Assembly (NCBI GenBank): GCA_008180335.1
Contig: VTEF01000004.1
Location: 62,850 to 126,849, forward strand
Direction of reading: 5' to 3'
DNA length: 64,000 nucleotides
DNA from: Priestia megaterium
GTDB lineage: Bacteria > Bacillota > Bacilli > Bacillales > Bacillaceae_H
The notes below the pieces were generated by a model, which saw only the letters and a program-made list of their open reading frames with translations, was not told where the DNA came from and ran no database searches. Shown in pieces: positions 27,774 to 37,923 of the stretch. Positions within the stretch are counted from its first letter, which is position 1. Each line of letters opens with the position of its first letter. A program made the translations under genes and the position numbers.

Positions 27774-29933
27774 ATGACACCACAAAGGGAATTAACGGTA
27801 AAGAATGCCCTAAGTGAAGAACAAGATGAATTGCATCAACTTCGAGCGGTTTTTAATACTGTGTCAGATGCAATTGTTGTTTTCGATCATGCTTTTCAAG
27901 TGATTAATGTGAACGATGCTGCTAGTCAGCTGTTTGAAAAATCCAGGCAGGAACTACTACAGTATCAATTAAAAGATTTTTTAATGCTGTTTCCATATGA
28001 CATGATTGAAGAATATTATCCGTCTTTTGTGAATGATCGGAAGTTTAAGTATGAAGGAAAAATGACGCTTCGAAGCGGAGTTGTGAAATATGTAGAGTTC
28101 ACGTGTGAGAAGCATGTCGAAGCTTCTGAAATTATGGTTTGCACATTTAGAGATATTACCACACATAAGATCATGGAAAATGAACGTTTTCTTAGCCAGC
28201 ACATGTTTATGGATGTATTCAATGAAGCTGTAGATGGTATTGTTATCTTTGATCAGAACGGACAACTGATCGACGTCAACCCTTCGTTTTGTGAACGATT
28301 GAACTATACAAGGGAAGAATTATTATCTAAAACCTTAATTGCGCTAGTTGAACCTGCGTATCATTATAAAGTCAAAAAGTTATGGCGCCTTCTTCACCAA
28401 GAAGGAAAAGCTAGCGGTGAAATACCAGTAAAGTTAGAAAATGGAGACGTAACTTTTTTTGAATTCACGACAACAGCCAATATTTATAGCCAATATTACA
28501 TGTCAATTATGAGAGATGTAACAGAAAAGAGAATGATGGAGCAGCAATTGTTGCGAAGTGAAAAAAACTTTCGAGCCATTTTTGAAGATGCCATTGAAGC
28601 TATTTTAATTTGGAGGCACGATGGTGTCATTGTCAACGCAAATCCTGCTTCTTCCCGCACATTTGAATTACCACTAGATCAACTAATTGGCAGTAATTTA
28701 TTTTCATTTATTAATCATAATCATTCTCAAGTATGGGCGGTTTATAATGAATTTCTTGAAAAAGAAGAAATAAGAGAACAATTGCCGTTTTATATGCCAA
28801 ATGGAGAGGAGAAAGAATTAGAATTTACCGGAAAGAAAGGAATTATTGAAGGGTACAATCTAACTATTTTTAGGAATATTAGTGAACGAACGAAAATGGA
28901 ACAAGAGTTACGGAACAACGAACAAAAGTTCCGAAAGATTTTTAACGGGTCAATTGACGGGTTGATTTTGTGGGATGGCAAACAAAAAATCATTGACGTT
29001 AATTCTTCTGCCTGTGAAATTCTAGAATTGACGAAAGAACAAATTTGTGAAAAAACAATGGAAATGTTCATTACTTCGAATAATTTTGAATTAGTCATTG
29101 AACATAAAGCGGACTTGGAAAAACAAGGAGAAGGAAATGGAGAAATTCATTATGAAACATTAAGCGGAAAGGTGAAACAGATTGAATTCTCTACTAAAAA
29201 GGGAATTTTGCCAGGTTTGTATATGACGATTATTCGTGATGTAACAGAAAAAAAGCAAATGGAAGAACAAATACGCAAATCGGACACATTGCAAGTAGTT
29301 GGACAGCTGGCTGCAGGAATTGCCCATGAAATACGCAATCCAATGACTGCTTTAAAAGGGTTTATTCAACTTTTACAAGGAAGTATAAAAGAAGACTACT
29401 CGCTTTACTTTGAAATTATTACATCAGAATTAAAAAGAATTGAAACGATTATTACTGAATTTTTAGTACTCGCAAAACCGCAGGCAGTTAAGTTTGAAAA
29501 GCGGAATTTAGAACATATAGTGAAAGAAACCATTGATCTCTTAAGTGCGCAAGCGATGTTAGATAATGTCCAATTTATAACTGAATTTGAATCTCAATTG
29601 CCTATGATCTATTGTGAGCCAAACCAATTAAAGCAAGTCTTAATTAATATGATGAAAAATGCCATTGAGGTAATGAAGAACGGTGGAGTCATTTCGGTTC
29701 AGCTAAAGCGAAAAGATGCAAAATTTATTATGATTTCCATTCAAGACGAAGGAGAAGGGATATCTGAGGAACGTATTCGCAAACTGGGAGAGCCTTTTTA
29801 TACAACAAAAGAAAAGGGGACTGGACTAGGTCTTATGGTATCTTATAAGATAATAGAAGAGCATAAAGGCTATATCGAAGTAGAAAGCGAGTTAGGCTCT
29901 GGCACTACTTTTTATATTATGTTGCCGGTATAA
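27774..29933 (+). CDS. kinE: Multi-PAS sporulation-type sensor kinase
   Basis: A cytosolic histidine kinase of about 719 residues, close in length and plan to B. subtilis KinE. Four PAS modules in a row cover residues about 20-500; each starts with an (F)xxxFxxxxDxIxxxD-type pattern. The kinase core has GIAHEIRNPMTALKGF (His near 516), NMMKNAIEVM, DEGEGISEE and GTGLGLMVSYKII. There are no membrane segments. KinE phosphorylates Spo0F in the sporulation phosphorelay. The ATG at 27774 is eight bases after AAGGAG; ATGs at 27732 and 27768 are not well spaced. The following ogt gene and mtn genes match the B. subtilis neighbourhood. Confidence 0.82.
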   Translation: MTPQRELTVKNALSEEQDELHQLRAVFNTVSDAIVVFDHAFQVINVNDAASQLFEKSRQELLQYQLKDFLMLFPYDMIEEYYPSFVNDRKFKYEGKMTLRSGVVKYVEFTCEKHVEASEIMVCTFRDITTHKIMENERFLSQHMFMDVFNEAVDGIVIFDQNGQLIDVNPSFCERLNYTREELLSKTLIALVEPAYHYKVKKLWRLLHQEGKASGEIPVKLENGDVTFFEFTTTANIYSQYYMSIMRDVTEKRMMEQQLLRSEKNFRAIFEDAIEAILIWRHDGVIVNANPASSRTFELPLDQLIGSNLFSFINHNHSQVWAVYNEFLEKEEIREQLPFYMPNGEEKELEFTGKKGIIEGYNLTIFRNISERTKMEQELRNNEQKFRKIFNGSIDGLILWDGKQKIIDVNSSACEILELTKEQICEKTMEMFITSNNFELVIEHKADLEKQGEGNGEIHYETLSGKVKQIEFSTKKGILPGLYMTIIRDVTEKKQMEEQIRKSDTLQVVGQLAAGIAHEIRNPMTALKGFIQLLQGSIKEDYSLYFEIITSELKRIETIITEFLVLAKPQAVKFEKRNLEHIVKETIDLLSAQAMLDNVQFITEFESQLPMIYCEPNQLKQVLINMMKNAIEVMKNGGVISVQLKRKDAKFIMISIQDEGEGISEERIRKLGEPFYTTKEKGTGLGLMVSYKIIEEHKGYIEVESELGSGTTFYIMLPV

Positions 29934-29966
29934 GGTACGATCCATCTAGGGAGTGAGGTGAGTTCA

Positions 29967-30479
29967 GTGTATTACGCAAAAGTACCACTATTTCAAGATT
30001 TTTCTGTGTATGTATCAAGTTCAGATCGAGGAATTTCAGGCTTATTTTTTTCAGAAGATTCATTATTAAAGACGATGGGAAAACAAATTGTTACGTATAA
30101 TGAAGAGCATGAATACGTTGCGGAAGCTAAAAAGCAATTAATGGAATATGCAAATAAGCAAAGGGAAAAGTTTGATTTGCCTCTTGATATAAAAGGAACA
30201 AGTTTTCAAAGGCAAGTATGGGATGCATTAATTGAAATTCCATACGGAGAAACATGGTCATATAAAGATGTAGCTATTTTTATTAACAATCCCAAAGCAA
30301 TTCGTGCTGTCGGTCAAGCGAATCGACGAAATAACTTGCCTATTATTTTGCCATGTCATCGTGTCATTGGTCAGAATCTTGAATTAACAGGATATGCTGG
30401 TACAAAAGTTCATATCAAAGAAAGATTGTTAAGATTGGAAGGAATAAGTGTACAAAATGGAAAAGTAGTTAGTTTCTAA
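29967..30479 (+). CDS. ogt: Methylated-DNA--protein-cysteine methyltransferase
   Basis: About 170 residues. The active-site motif PCHRVIG is complete, and GTSFQRQVWDAL with the RAVGQANRRN helix-turn-helix region is typical of Ogt. It removes methyl groups from O6-methylguanine in a suicide reaction. Two GTG starts compete: 29958, and 29967, which sits five bases after a strong GAGGTGA and is used here. It follows kinE by only some 30 bp and may be co-transcribed. Confidence 0.93.
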   Translation: MYYAKVPLFQDFSVYVSSSDRGISGLFFSEDSLLKTMGKQIVTYNEEHEYVAEAKKQLMEYANKQREKFDLPLDIKGTSFQRQVWDALIEIPYGETWSYKDVAIFINNPKAIRAVGQANRRNNLPIILPCHRVIGQNLELTGYAGTKVHIKERLLRLEGISVQNGKVVSF

Positions 30480-30506
30480 AGCGAATAGTTGATAGCCCTG
30501 CACGGC

Positions 30507-30704
30507 TTACTCATCATCGCTATCTAACTTCCAGCCCTCACCTTGTACGAAGAAGCCATCAACGGATGTGAAATTTTCAGCCGATGCTTGTTCATCTTCG
30601 GACGGTTCATTCTTTAAATCCAGCAGTTGAAACAGCTGCTTACGGGCTAATTGTTTGTTTTTTTCAGTAGGGTGGTGCAACTTTGAAGGGTCTTTTTTAG
30701 TCAT
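30507..30704 (-). CDS. Small acidic protein of unknown function
   Basis: 65 residues from the ATG at 30704 (MTKKDPSKLHHPTEKNKQ), with GGAGG upstream on the minus strand. It is hydrophilic, with an acidic second half and a FVQGEGWKLDSDDE end. It has no signal peptide. I do not recognise a family. It converges with ogt with a 27-bp gap. Confidence 0.7.
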   Translation of the reverse strand: MTKKDPSKLHHPTEKNKQLARKQLFQLLDLKNEPSEDEQASAENFTSVDGFFVQGEGWKLDSDDE

Positions 30705-30925
30705 GATGATAAGCCTCCTCAACTTCGATCAGTTTACTTAAGATAGAAGAGAACGACTGCGAAAAATAAACATTATAATATATGTGATAAAGCAGAAAGT
30801 TACTGTTACATTTGTGTTACAATTTTCTATTGCTGTGTAAGTGAACCTAATACGTCTTATGCATGCATCTGTTTATCGTAAGTCCTTCTACTGATTGAAG
30901 GTTTACTTTATTGGCTAGTTGACGT

Positions 30926-30965
30926 AAAAAAGGTTTGAATACGAAAGATGTATTCAAACCTTTTT
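30926..30965. terminator. Terminator of mtnK-mtnA
   Basis: AAAAAAGGTTTGAATAC and GTATTCAAACCTTTTT arms enclose GAAAGAT. It is placed right after the mtnA stop on the minus strand and is symmetric. Confidence 0.88.
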
Positions 30966-30967
30966 CG

Positions 30968-32026
30968 TTATGTTAGCGATTGTCCGATCGTTTCTTCTGA
31001 AGGTGCATGTATAATCCCATATTCAGTGATAATCGCCGTAATTAACTCGCTAGGTGTCACATCGAATGCTGGATTATATACAGCAATCCCATCAGGAGCG
31101 ATTTGTATATCAGCAATATGAGTAATTTCTTTGGCTGAGCGCTCTTCAATCGGAATATTCTGCCCGCTTTTAATAGATAAATCAAATGTAGATTTCGGTG
31201 CAGCTACATAAAAAGGAATGTTAAATGCTTTTGCTAGTAAAGCAAGGCCATACGTTCCAATTTTATTTGCTGTATCGCCGTTTGCAGCAATCCGATCAGC
31301 GCCAACAATAATCGCGTTTATGTTTTTTGTCTTAATGGTGTGGGCAGCCATGTTATCTGTAATAAGCGTGACATCTACACCAGATTGCTGAAGTTCCCAA
31401 GCTGTTAAGCGCGAACCTTGCAAAACAGGACGTGTTTCACACGCAAACACTTGAAGAGGAATATCCCGTTCTTTTGCTAAATGAAAGGGTGCGAGTGCCG
31501 TTCCGTAATAAGCTGTAGCAATTGAACCAGCATTGCAAATGGTCATAATGCGATCTTGTTTATTAAAGAGAGAGAGTGCGTAATCCCCGATTCGATAACA
31601 AGTTGCTTCATCTTCTACTTGAATTTGAATGGCTTCATGAGTAACGAGTGTTTTTGCTTCGTTGACGGAAGAGGCGTTTGCCACGCTTTTTACCACTCGT
31701 TCTAAAGCCCAAAATAAATTCACAGCAGTAGGGCGAGAGCTTGCTAAGTAAGCTTGATCAGCAGCGAGCTTTTGTCTAAATGTATCAATTGATTGAACAT
31801 GGTATTGCTGAGCGGCAAGCGCAAGACCAAATGCAGCTGTAATTCCAATCGCTGGGGCACCTCGTACTTTTAACGTTACGATTGCATCCCATACATCCTT
31901 AATCGTTTTTAGCTCAATATACTCAACTTTATTAGGGAGTAATTGTTGATCGAGTAATGAGACAGAGGTCTCGTTCCATTCAACGGAGCGAGGCAATGTT
32001 AATGCGTTTGTCATGGTTGTAAACAT
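30968..32026 (-). CDS. mtnA: Methylthioribose-1-phosphate isomerase
   Basis: A 352-residue member of the eIF2B-like family that turns methylthioribose-1-P into methylthioribulose-1-P in methionine salvage. Family features include [17 protein letters not shown] near the N-terminus, [17 protein letters not shown], the [19 protein letters not shown] loop, and the [20 protein letters not shown] segment with the catalytic Asp. ATG 32026 lies five bases after GAGG; an ATG at 32014 is an alternative. It follows mtnK by 11 bp under one S-box. Confidence 0.95.
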   Translation of the reverse strand: MFTTMTNALTLPRSVEWNETSVSLLDQQLLPNKVEYIELKTIKDVWDAIVTLKVRGAPAIGITAAFGLALAAQQYHVQSIDTFRQKLAADQAYLASSRPTAVNLFWALERVVKSVANASSVNEAKTLVTHEAIQIQVEDEATCYRIGDYALSLFNKQDRIMTICNAGSIATAYYGTALAPFHLAKERDIPLQVFACETRPVLQGSRLTAWELQQSGVDVTLITDNMAAHTIKTKNINAIIVGADRIAANGDTANKIGTYGLALLAKAFNIPFYVAAPKSTFDLSIKSGQNIPIEERSAKEITHIADIQIAPDGIAVYNPAFDVTPSELITAIITEYGIIHAPSEETIGQSLT

Positions 32027-32037
32027 CCTTTCCTCAA

Positions 32038-33213
32038 TTACTTTAGTAATTCTTGAAAATCAACTGCTTTGATCTCATTTTGATGTGTTAGGAGATAACG
32101 TCCGACACGAAGAGCAGTACGCTGCGCATGAAGACGCTTCTCTCCGTCTTCAATGCCATCAATATCAGCCACGTGCGCTAATCCAATCGTGCGTCTAATA
32201 ACCTCGCATCCTGCATAGCCAACTGCATCAATCCATGTTTGTTCAAGAATATATTCTAAATAGTTTGTATTTTCGGCGAACGGTTCTACGTTCGTTTCGT
32301 TCCATAATGCTGTCCATGTATTTGTATACACCTTCCATGTGCGAACGATGTGTTCAAATAAAGGAGGACGATTATTTTCTTCACGAGAAATCGCATTTAA
32401 TAAAAGGTTTGCGATAAAGTGCCCTAAGTCAAATCCAAACGGTCCGTAAAAGGCAAACTCAGGATCAATGACCTTTGTCCACTGCTCGTTTGCAAAAATA
32501 CTGCCTGTATGTAAATCACCATGAACAAGCGTTTGACTACTTGTTAAGAACTTTTGTTTTAGTTTGGCTGCTTCTAGTTTTACAGCTTCATCAGCCCACA
32601 GATCTTCCACATCTCGCTGAAGTGTCTCTTCAAACTCATTTGTATCATAATTAAAGAAAGGGTCTGTAAAAACAAGCTCTTCAGTAATATTGCATAAATC
32701 TGGATTAATATATTGTGCTACAAGTCCTTTCTTCTCTTGAGGTTTAATAGCAAAGTCAGATGTTTTAAAGGCAATGTTGGCTAAAAATGTACCAATGTGT
32801 TCTGAGATGAGTGGATATGTTTCACCGTTAATAAGCCCAGTTCGAGCAATAGTCAAGTGTGATAAGTCTTCCATTACTGTGACAGCAAGTGTTTCGTCAT
32901 GATGATATACATCCGGAATAAACTCAGGAACAAACTCCCCGAATTGCTTAAGAGCATTGCTTTCAATTGTTGCTCTTTTTAATGATAATGGCCAGCTTTC
33001 TCCCACAACTTTTGCATAAGGAAGAGCTTGCTTTACAATCATCGATTCATTTGTTTTGGCGTTTGTAATATGAAAAACGAGGTTTAAATTTCCATCACCA
33101 ATTTCGCGAGCGGTGAGCGCTTCAGTTTCTGAGAATAGGTTCAGCTTTTTAACTAGTTTAATGGCTGTGATTTCTGTTAATGGCGTGTAAACAATTTCTT
33201 TTGTCGTTGGCAT
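32038..33213 (-). CDS. mtnK: Methylthioribose kinase
   Basis: A 391-residue kinase with an aminoglycoside-phosphotransferase-like fold. It has [10 protein letters not shown] (catalytic loop) and [22 protein letters not shown] (metal-binding Asp). It phosphorylates 5-methylthioribose, the first salvage step after MTA cleavage. ATG 33213 follows TGGAGG. It is the first gene after a SAM riboswitch on the minus strand. Confidence 0.96.
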   Translation of the reverse strand: MPTTKEIVYTPLTEITAIKLVKKLNLFSETEALTAREIGDGNLNLVFHITNAKTNESMIVKQALPYAKVVGESWPLSLKRATIESNALKQFGEFVPEFIPDVYHHDETLAVTVMEDLSHLTIARTGLINGETYPLISEHIGTFLANIAFKTSDFAIKPQEKKGLVAQYINPDLCNITEELVFTDPFFNYDTNEFEETLQRDVEDLWADEAVKLEAAKLKQKFLTSSQTLVHGDLHTGSIFANEQWTKVIDPEFAFYGPFGFDLGHFIANLLLNAISREENNRPPLFEHIVRTWKVYTNTWTALWNETNVEPFAENTNYLEYILEQTWIDAVGYAGCEVIRRTIGLAHVADIDGIEDGEKRLHAQRTALRVGRYLLTHQNEIKAVDFQELLK

Positions 33214-33300
33214 CTTTATACCTCCATATATCTATTAAACAGATTGATTTACTTAGAAAATAAGTTTTAAAATTGTATGGAGGCTTTCATATTGCACAAT

Positions 33301-33523
33301 ATAAAAGCCTCTTTCAATTAGGAAAGAGGCTTGATTTTTATGCTCAAACCTCTTATCTGCCAGAAAGATTTCCTTCTGTTGGAATTAGCACCGTGCCTTC
33401 ATAAAACAGCTTGTTTTATAGCGCGTAGCGCGTGTTTCAAAATGCGCTCCATTTCGCAATGGTATTACGGTCGGTTGCTGGGCTTCATAGGGCCAAATCC
33501 CTCAGCCAACTCTTGATAAGAGT
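33301..33523 (-). ncRNA. S-box (SAM-I) riboswitch of mtnK-mtnA, with expanded P3
   Basis: Read on the minus strand: P1 5' side CTCTTATCAAGAG, then GAGGGATTTGGCCCTATGAAGCCC, CAGCAACC, CACGGTGCTAATTCC and the P1 3' side GCAGATAAGAGG, all S-box hallmarks. The terminator is AAGCCTCTTTC-loop-GAAAGAGGCTTTT (33302-33333); its 5' arm can pair with the P1 3' strand as the antiterminator. The P3 arm is unusually long, holding three extra hairpins (about 33398-33465). Confidence 0.95.
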
Positions 33524-33613
33524 AAGATAACTTATTTAATTTTGATTTATTTGACTTTTTGTAACTTCTGGTGAAAATAGTATCATGTGAAATTTTAGCT
33601 GTCAATCATGAAT

Positions 33614-34396
33614 TTAATAAAATTCTGTACGGCGATCTGTGAACACAGGAATTTGCTTGCGGATATCCTTAACAGTTGAAAGATCAATAACACCTGTTAA
33701 AATTTGTTCTTGGTCATTTGCTTCTGCCAAAATTTCTCCCCAAGGATCAATAATAAGTGAATGGCCAGCAAATGTATTGTTTGGATCATTACCAATACGG
33801 TTACAGGCTACTACATAACATTGATTTTCAATAGCTCGGCTGACAAGTAAAGCTTTCCAGTGAGAAAGGCGAGGTGCTGGCCATTGAGCAACGACAAACA
33901 GTACTTCAGCACCAGCGCTTGTGTGAACGCGGATCCATTCAGGGAAACGAATGTCGTAACAAATAACACCAGCACACAGTGAATTTTCAAGTGTAAATAA
34001 GTTTTTGAATTCGCCTGGCTGTAAGAATAGATGTTCGTCCATCAATTTAAACAGGTGGAGTTTATTGTACTGTGAGACTTCGCGTCCTTCACGGTCAAAT
34101 ACGTACATCGTGTTTGTCACACCTTGATCAGTCTTTTTTGCAACCGACCCGGCAACAATGTTGATGGAGTGTTGTTTCGCAAATTGAGAAAAGAACTGTC
34201 TTGCTTTTTCAGCGTTCACATCTGCAATTTCATCTAGGCGCGTCAAGTCATAAGCTGTATCCCATAGCTCCGGCAGAACAATGACGTCAGGTTTTTCAGC
34301 GAGCGCTTCTTTCATTTTTTCTTCCACATGTGTACGATTTTTTTCAGGATTGCCAAACGCAATGTCTAGTTGAAGACAAGCTATTTTTAGACTCAT
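33614..34396 (-). CDS. mtnU: Nitrilase-superfamily amidohydrolase of the methionine salvage locus
   Basis: 260 residues, carbon-nitrogen hydrolase fold. The Glu-Lys-Cys triad is seen in LPELWDTAYD, NKLHLFKLMDE and GVICYDIRFPEW. The locus suggests an omega-amidase acting on the 2-oxo acid amide released by the glutamine-dependent transaminase MtnE; this is inference. The ATG at 34396 (MSLKIACLQLD) fits the family start; the one at 34408 almost touches the AAAGG site. It is divergent from mtnE. Confidence 0.85.
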   Translation of the reverse strand: MSLKIACLQLDIAFGNPEKNRTHVEEKMKEALAEKPDVIVLPELWDTAYDLTRLDEIADVNAEKARQFFSQFAKQHSINIVAGSVAKKTDQGVTNTMYVFDREGREVSQYNKLHLFKLMDEHLFLQPGEFKNLFTLENSLCAGVICYDIRFPEWIRVHTSAGAEVLFVVAQWPAPRLSHWKALLVSRAIENQCYVVACNRIGNDPNNTFAGHSLIIDPWGEILAEANDQEQILTGVIDLSTVKDIRKQIPVFTDRRTEFY

Positions 34397-34505
34397 AGTA
34401 TTCGCCATCCTTTATGTTAATTTGAAAAAATAACTTTACAAGTTGATTATTACAATATATTATTTGTGACTAGAATTTCAAGAAATTTTTGAGAAGGTGT
34501 GTCAT

Positions 34506-35678
34506 ATGAAATATTTCGAGCAATCAGATTTATTAAAAAGCTTGCCAAAGCAGTTTTTTGCATCTCTGGTTAGTAAAGTCGGGAAAGTGGTAGCCGAAGG
34601 TCATGATGTAATTAATCTAGGACAAGGAAATCCTGATCAGCCGACGCCGGCTCATATTGTCAAAGCATTACAAGAAGCAAGTGAGAATCCTAATTATCAT
34701 AAATATTCGCCGTTTCGCGGGCAAAGGTTTTTAAAAGAAGCAGTCTCTGTATTTTATAAGCGAGAATACAATGTGGAATTGGATCCTGAAAAAGAAGTTG
34801 CCATTTTATTCGGAGGCAAAGCAGGGCTTGTTGAAATTCCCCAATGCTTGTTAAATCCGGGTGATACAGTGCTTGTTCCAGACCCGGGTTATCCAGATTA
34901 CTGGTCCGGAGTGGAGCTTGCCAAAGCAAAAATGGAAATGATGCCGTTAAAAATAGAGAATCAATTTTTACCAGCATACGCTGATTTGAGTGAAGAAGTA
35001 AAAGAACGTGCAAAGTTAATGTTTTTAAATTACCCTAACAATCCTACGGGAGCAGTGGCTACATCGGCATTCTTCAAAGAAACTGTTGAGTTTGCATCTA
35101 CCTATGATACATGCATTGTTCATGATTTTGCTTACGGAGCAATCGGATTTAACGGCAAGAAACCGCTAAGTTTTCTACAAACTCCAGGTGCCAAAAATGT
35201 GGGGATTGAAATTTATACATTGTCTAAAACGTATAACATGGCTGGGTGGAGAATCGGTTTCGCTGTTGGCAATGAAAGTGTCATTGAAGCTATTAATCTA
35301 TTGCAAGACCATTTATTTGTCAGTGTATTTAGCGGCATTCAGCATGCTGCAGCAACAGCTTTACTAGAGTCACAACAATGTGTGGGTGAATTGGTTGCTC
35401 GCTATGAATCTCGTCGAAACGTGTTCATTCAAGGGATACAGGAAATTGGTTGGGACGTGAAAGCACCGGAAGGATCATTTTTTGCCTGGTTACCTGTTCC
35501 AAAGGGATATACATCTGAACAGTTTTCTGATTTGTTATTAGAAAAAGCGCATGTCGTTGTAGCCCCAGGTATCGGTTTTGGTGAATACGGCGAAGGCTAT
35601 GTGCGAGTAGGTTTGTTAACAGATGAAGAACGAATGAAAGAAGCTGTTAATCGAATTGAAAAATTAAATTTATTTTAA
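34506..35678 (+). CDS. mtnE: Methionine salvage aminotransferase
   Basis: A 390-residue class I PLP aminotransferase. The PLP lysine is in LSKTYNMAGWRIGF; NYPNNPTGAV and the C-terminal RVGLL motif are also present. It transaminates 4-methylthio-2-oxobutyrate to methionine, the last salvage step. The ATG at 34506 has AAGGTG about seven bases upstream; the GTG at 34497 is part of that site. It has its own promoter region shared with divergent mtnU; no S-box is seen before it. Confidence 0.92.
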   Translation: MKYFEQSDLLKSLPKQFFASLVSKVGKVVAEGHDVINLGQGNPDQPTPAHIVKALQEASENPNYHKYSPFRGQRFLKEAVSVFYKREYNVELDPEKEVAILFGGKAGLVEIPQCLLNPGDTVLVPDPGYPDYWSGVELAKAKMEMMPLKIENQFLPAYADLSEEVKERAKLMFLNYPNNPTGAVATSAFFKETVEFASTYDTCIVHDFAYGAIGFNGKKPLSFLQTPGAKNVGIEIYTLSKTYNMAGWRIGFAVGNESVIEAINLLQDHLFVSVFSGIQHAAATALLESQQCVGELVARYESRRNVFIQGIQEIGWDVKAPEGSFFAWLPVPKGYTSEQFSDLLLEKAHVVVAPGIGFGEYGEGYVRVGLLTDEERMKEAVNRIEKLNLF

Positions 35679-35825
35679 AAATGCATTGACAATAGTTTTA
35701 AATTTGGCTTAATATGTAAGGAGTTATTGGTTCATCAACATATGAAACAAAGCTTAGACAATAGTCAGGTAGATGGAATTTTATGTTTTAACTACGAGAA
35801 CATATAACTTAAATAAATAGCAATT

Positions 35826-35982
35826 TTCTTATTAAGAGCAGGTGGAGGGACTAGCCCGATGAAGCCCGGCAACCGACTTAACAAACGATGTTAAGCACGG
35901 TGCTAATTCTTGCAGCAGCAGCTGAGAGATAAGAAGAGCGCACAAAAAAGCCTCTTCTTATGAACAGAAGAGGCTTTTTTAT
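35826..35982 (+). ncRNA. S-box (SAM-I) riboswitch of mtnWXBD
   Basis: Compact canonical S-box: P1 TTCTTATT, then GGTGGAGGGACTAGCCCGAT, GAAGCCCGGCAACC, a P3 TTAACAAACGATGTTAA hairpin, CACGGTGCTAATTC, and P1 3' side GATAAGAAGA. The terminator AAAAAAGCCTCTTCT...AGAAGAGGCTTTTTT is at 35943-35980 and overlaps the antiterminator partner. Confidence 0.97.
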
Positions 35983-36019
35983 TACAGTTACAATTTACAG
36001 CAAGGGAGTTTGAAACAGA

Positions 36020-37264
36020 ATGAGTGAAATCATTGCAAGTTATTTAATACATGATCCAAAAGGGAATTTTGATCAAAAAGCAGAAGGAATTGCATTAGGC
36101 CTAACCGTTGGGTCTTGGACGAACTTGCCGCTTTTAGAGCAGCAGCAATTACAAAAGCATAAAGGTCGCGTTGTATCAGTCACACCACTAGAAGATTGTG
36201 AACGGGTAAATGGCTATTTAGGAGAAGCGGTTAAGCAAGCCATTATTAAAATCGCGTACCCAGTTGCTAATTTTTCAACAGATGTACCAGCAATTTTAGT
36301 TACTGTTTTCGGAAAACTATCACTAGATGGAAAAGTGAAATTATTAGATTTAGATTTTCCTAGCGAGCTGTTAGCTGCATTTCCCGGACCTCGTTTTGGA
36401 ATCGAAGGTATTCGAAAAATGTTAAACGTTCATGATCGCCCGCTTGTTATGAGTATTTTTAAAGGGGTGATTGGCCGAGACATGACCTATTTGACAACGC
36501 AACTTCTCGAGCAAGCATTAGGTGGAGTTGACATTGTCAAAGACGACGAAATTTTATTTGACAATGAGTTAACGCCGTTTGAACAACGAATTACAAAAGG
36601 TAAGCGTGTGTTAGATGAGGTGTATAAAGAAACAGGGCACCGAACACTTTATGCCGTAAACTTAACAGGTCGTACGTTTGATTTAAGAGAAAAAGCAAGA
36701 AAAGCAGCTAAACTTGGTGCCAATGCATTATTGTTTAATGTTTTTGCCTATGGATTAGATGTATTGCAAGCATTGCGTGAAGATGATGAAATTAACATTC
36801 CAATTATGGCTCACCCTGCAGTTAGCGGTGCTGTTACACCTTCTGAATTTTACGGATTTGCAAATTCATTGCTACTTGGAAAATTATTGCGTCTTGTTGG
36901 AGCAGACTTTTCATTGTTTCCTTCCCCGTATGGAAGCGTTGCGCTATCGCTAGAAGATACAGCAGGGATTGCTTATGAATTAACGCGCCCAGTCCAAACA
37001 TTTAAGCAAGCCTTCCCGGTTCCATCAGCGGGTATTCATCCTGGAATGGTGCCGCAATTGGTGAGTGATTTTGGTATCGATAGCATTATTAACGCTGGTG
37101 GTGGCGTACATGGCCATCCGGATGGAGCAGTGGGAGGAGGAAAAGCATTCCGAGCAGCTGTAGATGCAGTGATTAATCGTCAAACATTAGAAGAAGCAGC
37201 AGAGAACTCAGAAGCATTAAAAAAAGCACTTAACCTTTGGGGGACAGTTGAGGTGAAAGCATGA
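36020..37264 (+). CDS. mtnW: 2,3-diketo-5-methylthiopentyl-1-phosphate enolase (RuBisCO-like)
   Basis: A 414-residue RuBisCO-like protein (class IV). The equivalent of the carbamylated Lys is in [10 protein letters not shown]. It lacks RuBisCO activity in this family and enolises the diketo intermediate of salvage. The ATG 36020 lies after AAGGGAG. Its stop overlaps the mtnX start by four bases (ATGA). Confidence 0.96.
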   Translation: MSEIIASYLIHDPKGNFDQKAEGIALGLTVGSWTNLPLLEQQQLQKHKGRVVSVTPLEDCERVNGYLGEAVKQAIIKIAYPVANFSTDVPAILVTVFGKLSLDGKVKLLDLDFPSELLAAFPGPRFGIEGIRKMLNVHDRPLVMSIFKGVIGRDMTYLTTQLLEQALGGVDIVKDDEILFDNELTPFEQRITKGKRVLDEVYKETGHRTLYAVNLTGRTFDLREKARKAAKLGANALLFNVFAYGLDVLQALREDDEINIPIMAHPAVSGAVTPSEFYGFANSLLLGKLLRLVGADFSLFPSPYGSVALSLEDTAGIAYELTRPVQTFKQAFPVPSAGIHPGMVPQLVSDFGIDSIINAGGGVHGHPDGAVGGGKAFRAAVDAVINRQTLEEAAENSEALKKALNLWGTVEVKA

Positions 37265-37923
37265 GTCAAGTGAAAATCTTTTGTGATTTTGATGGAACGA
37301 TTACAAATAGCGATAACATTATCTCAATCATGAAGAAGTTTGCCCCGCCACAATGGGAAAAAATTAAAGATGATGTGCTCACTGAACGTGTATCGATTCA
37401 AGAAGGTGTCGGACGAATGTTTTCGCTGTTATCAACAGATTTAAAAGAAGAAATCGTCTCCTATATCTTGCAAACATCGAAGATTCGAGATGGATTTGAT
37501 GAATTTATCACGTATGCAAAAGAACGCGGTATTCCGCTTTATATTGTAAGCGGAGGCATTGATTTCTTTGTCAAACCGCTGTTAGACGGACGAATTGATG
37601 AACAGTTCCTTTATTGTAACGAATCAGACTTCTCAGGTGCCTCCATTACGATCACATGGCCTCACTCATGTGACGACCAATGTAGGAATGCTTGCGGCTG
37701 TTGCAAGCCGTCAATCATTCGACAGCTGGCAACGCATCAAGATTTTAAGATTGTGATTGGTGATTCGATTACGGACTTACAAGCAGCGAAAATGGCCGAT
37801 GTTATTATTGCGAGAGATTTTTTGATTGAGAAATGCGAAGAGTTGGAACTGCCATATCGTCCTTTTGCGACATTTCATGATGTTATTGAACATATAGAAC
37901 AAATAGTGGAGGTCAGAGCATGA
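37261..37923 (+). CDS. mtnX: 2-hydroxy-3-keto-5-methylthiopentenyl-1-phosphate phosphatase
   Basis: A 220-residue HAD phosphatase. Motif [14 protein letters not shown], motif [11 protein letters not shown] and motif [15 protein letters not shown] are complete. It removes phosphate from the MtnW product. It overlaps mtnW and mtnB by four bases each, so translation is coupled. A Cys-rich [12 protein letters not shown] segment is present, as in Bacillus MtnX. Confidence 0.95.
   Translation: MSQVKIFCDFDGTITNSDNIISIMKKFAPPQWEKIKDDVLTERVSIQEGVGRMFSLLSTDLKEEIVSYILQTSKIRDGFDEFITYAKERGIPLYIVSGGIDFFVKPLLDGRIDEQFLYCNESDFSGASITITWPHSCDDQCRNACGCCKPSIIRQLATHQDFKIVIGDSITDLQAAKMADVIIARDFLIEKCEELELPYRPFATFHDVIEHIEQIVEVRA

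Noticed and set aside
36020-37264. True RuBisCO
   Set aside because: The motif [10 protein letters not shown] is RuBisCO-like, but the gene is in the salvage operon behind an S-box and has the length and context of MtnW.
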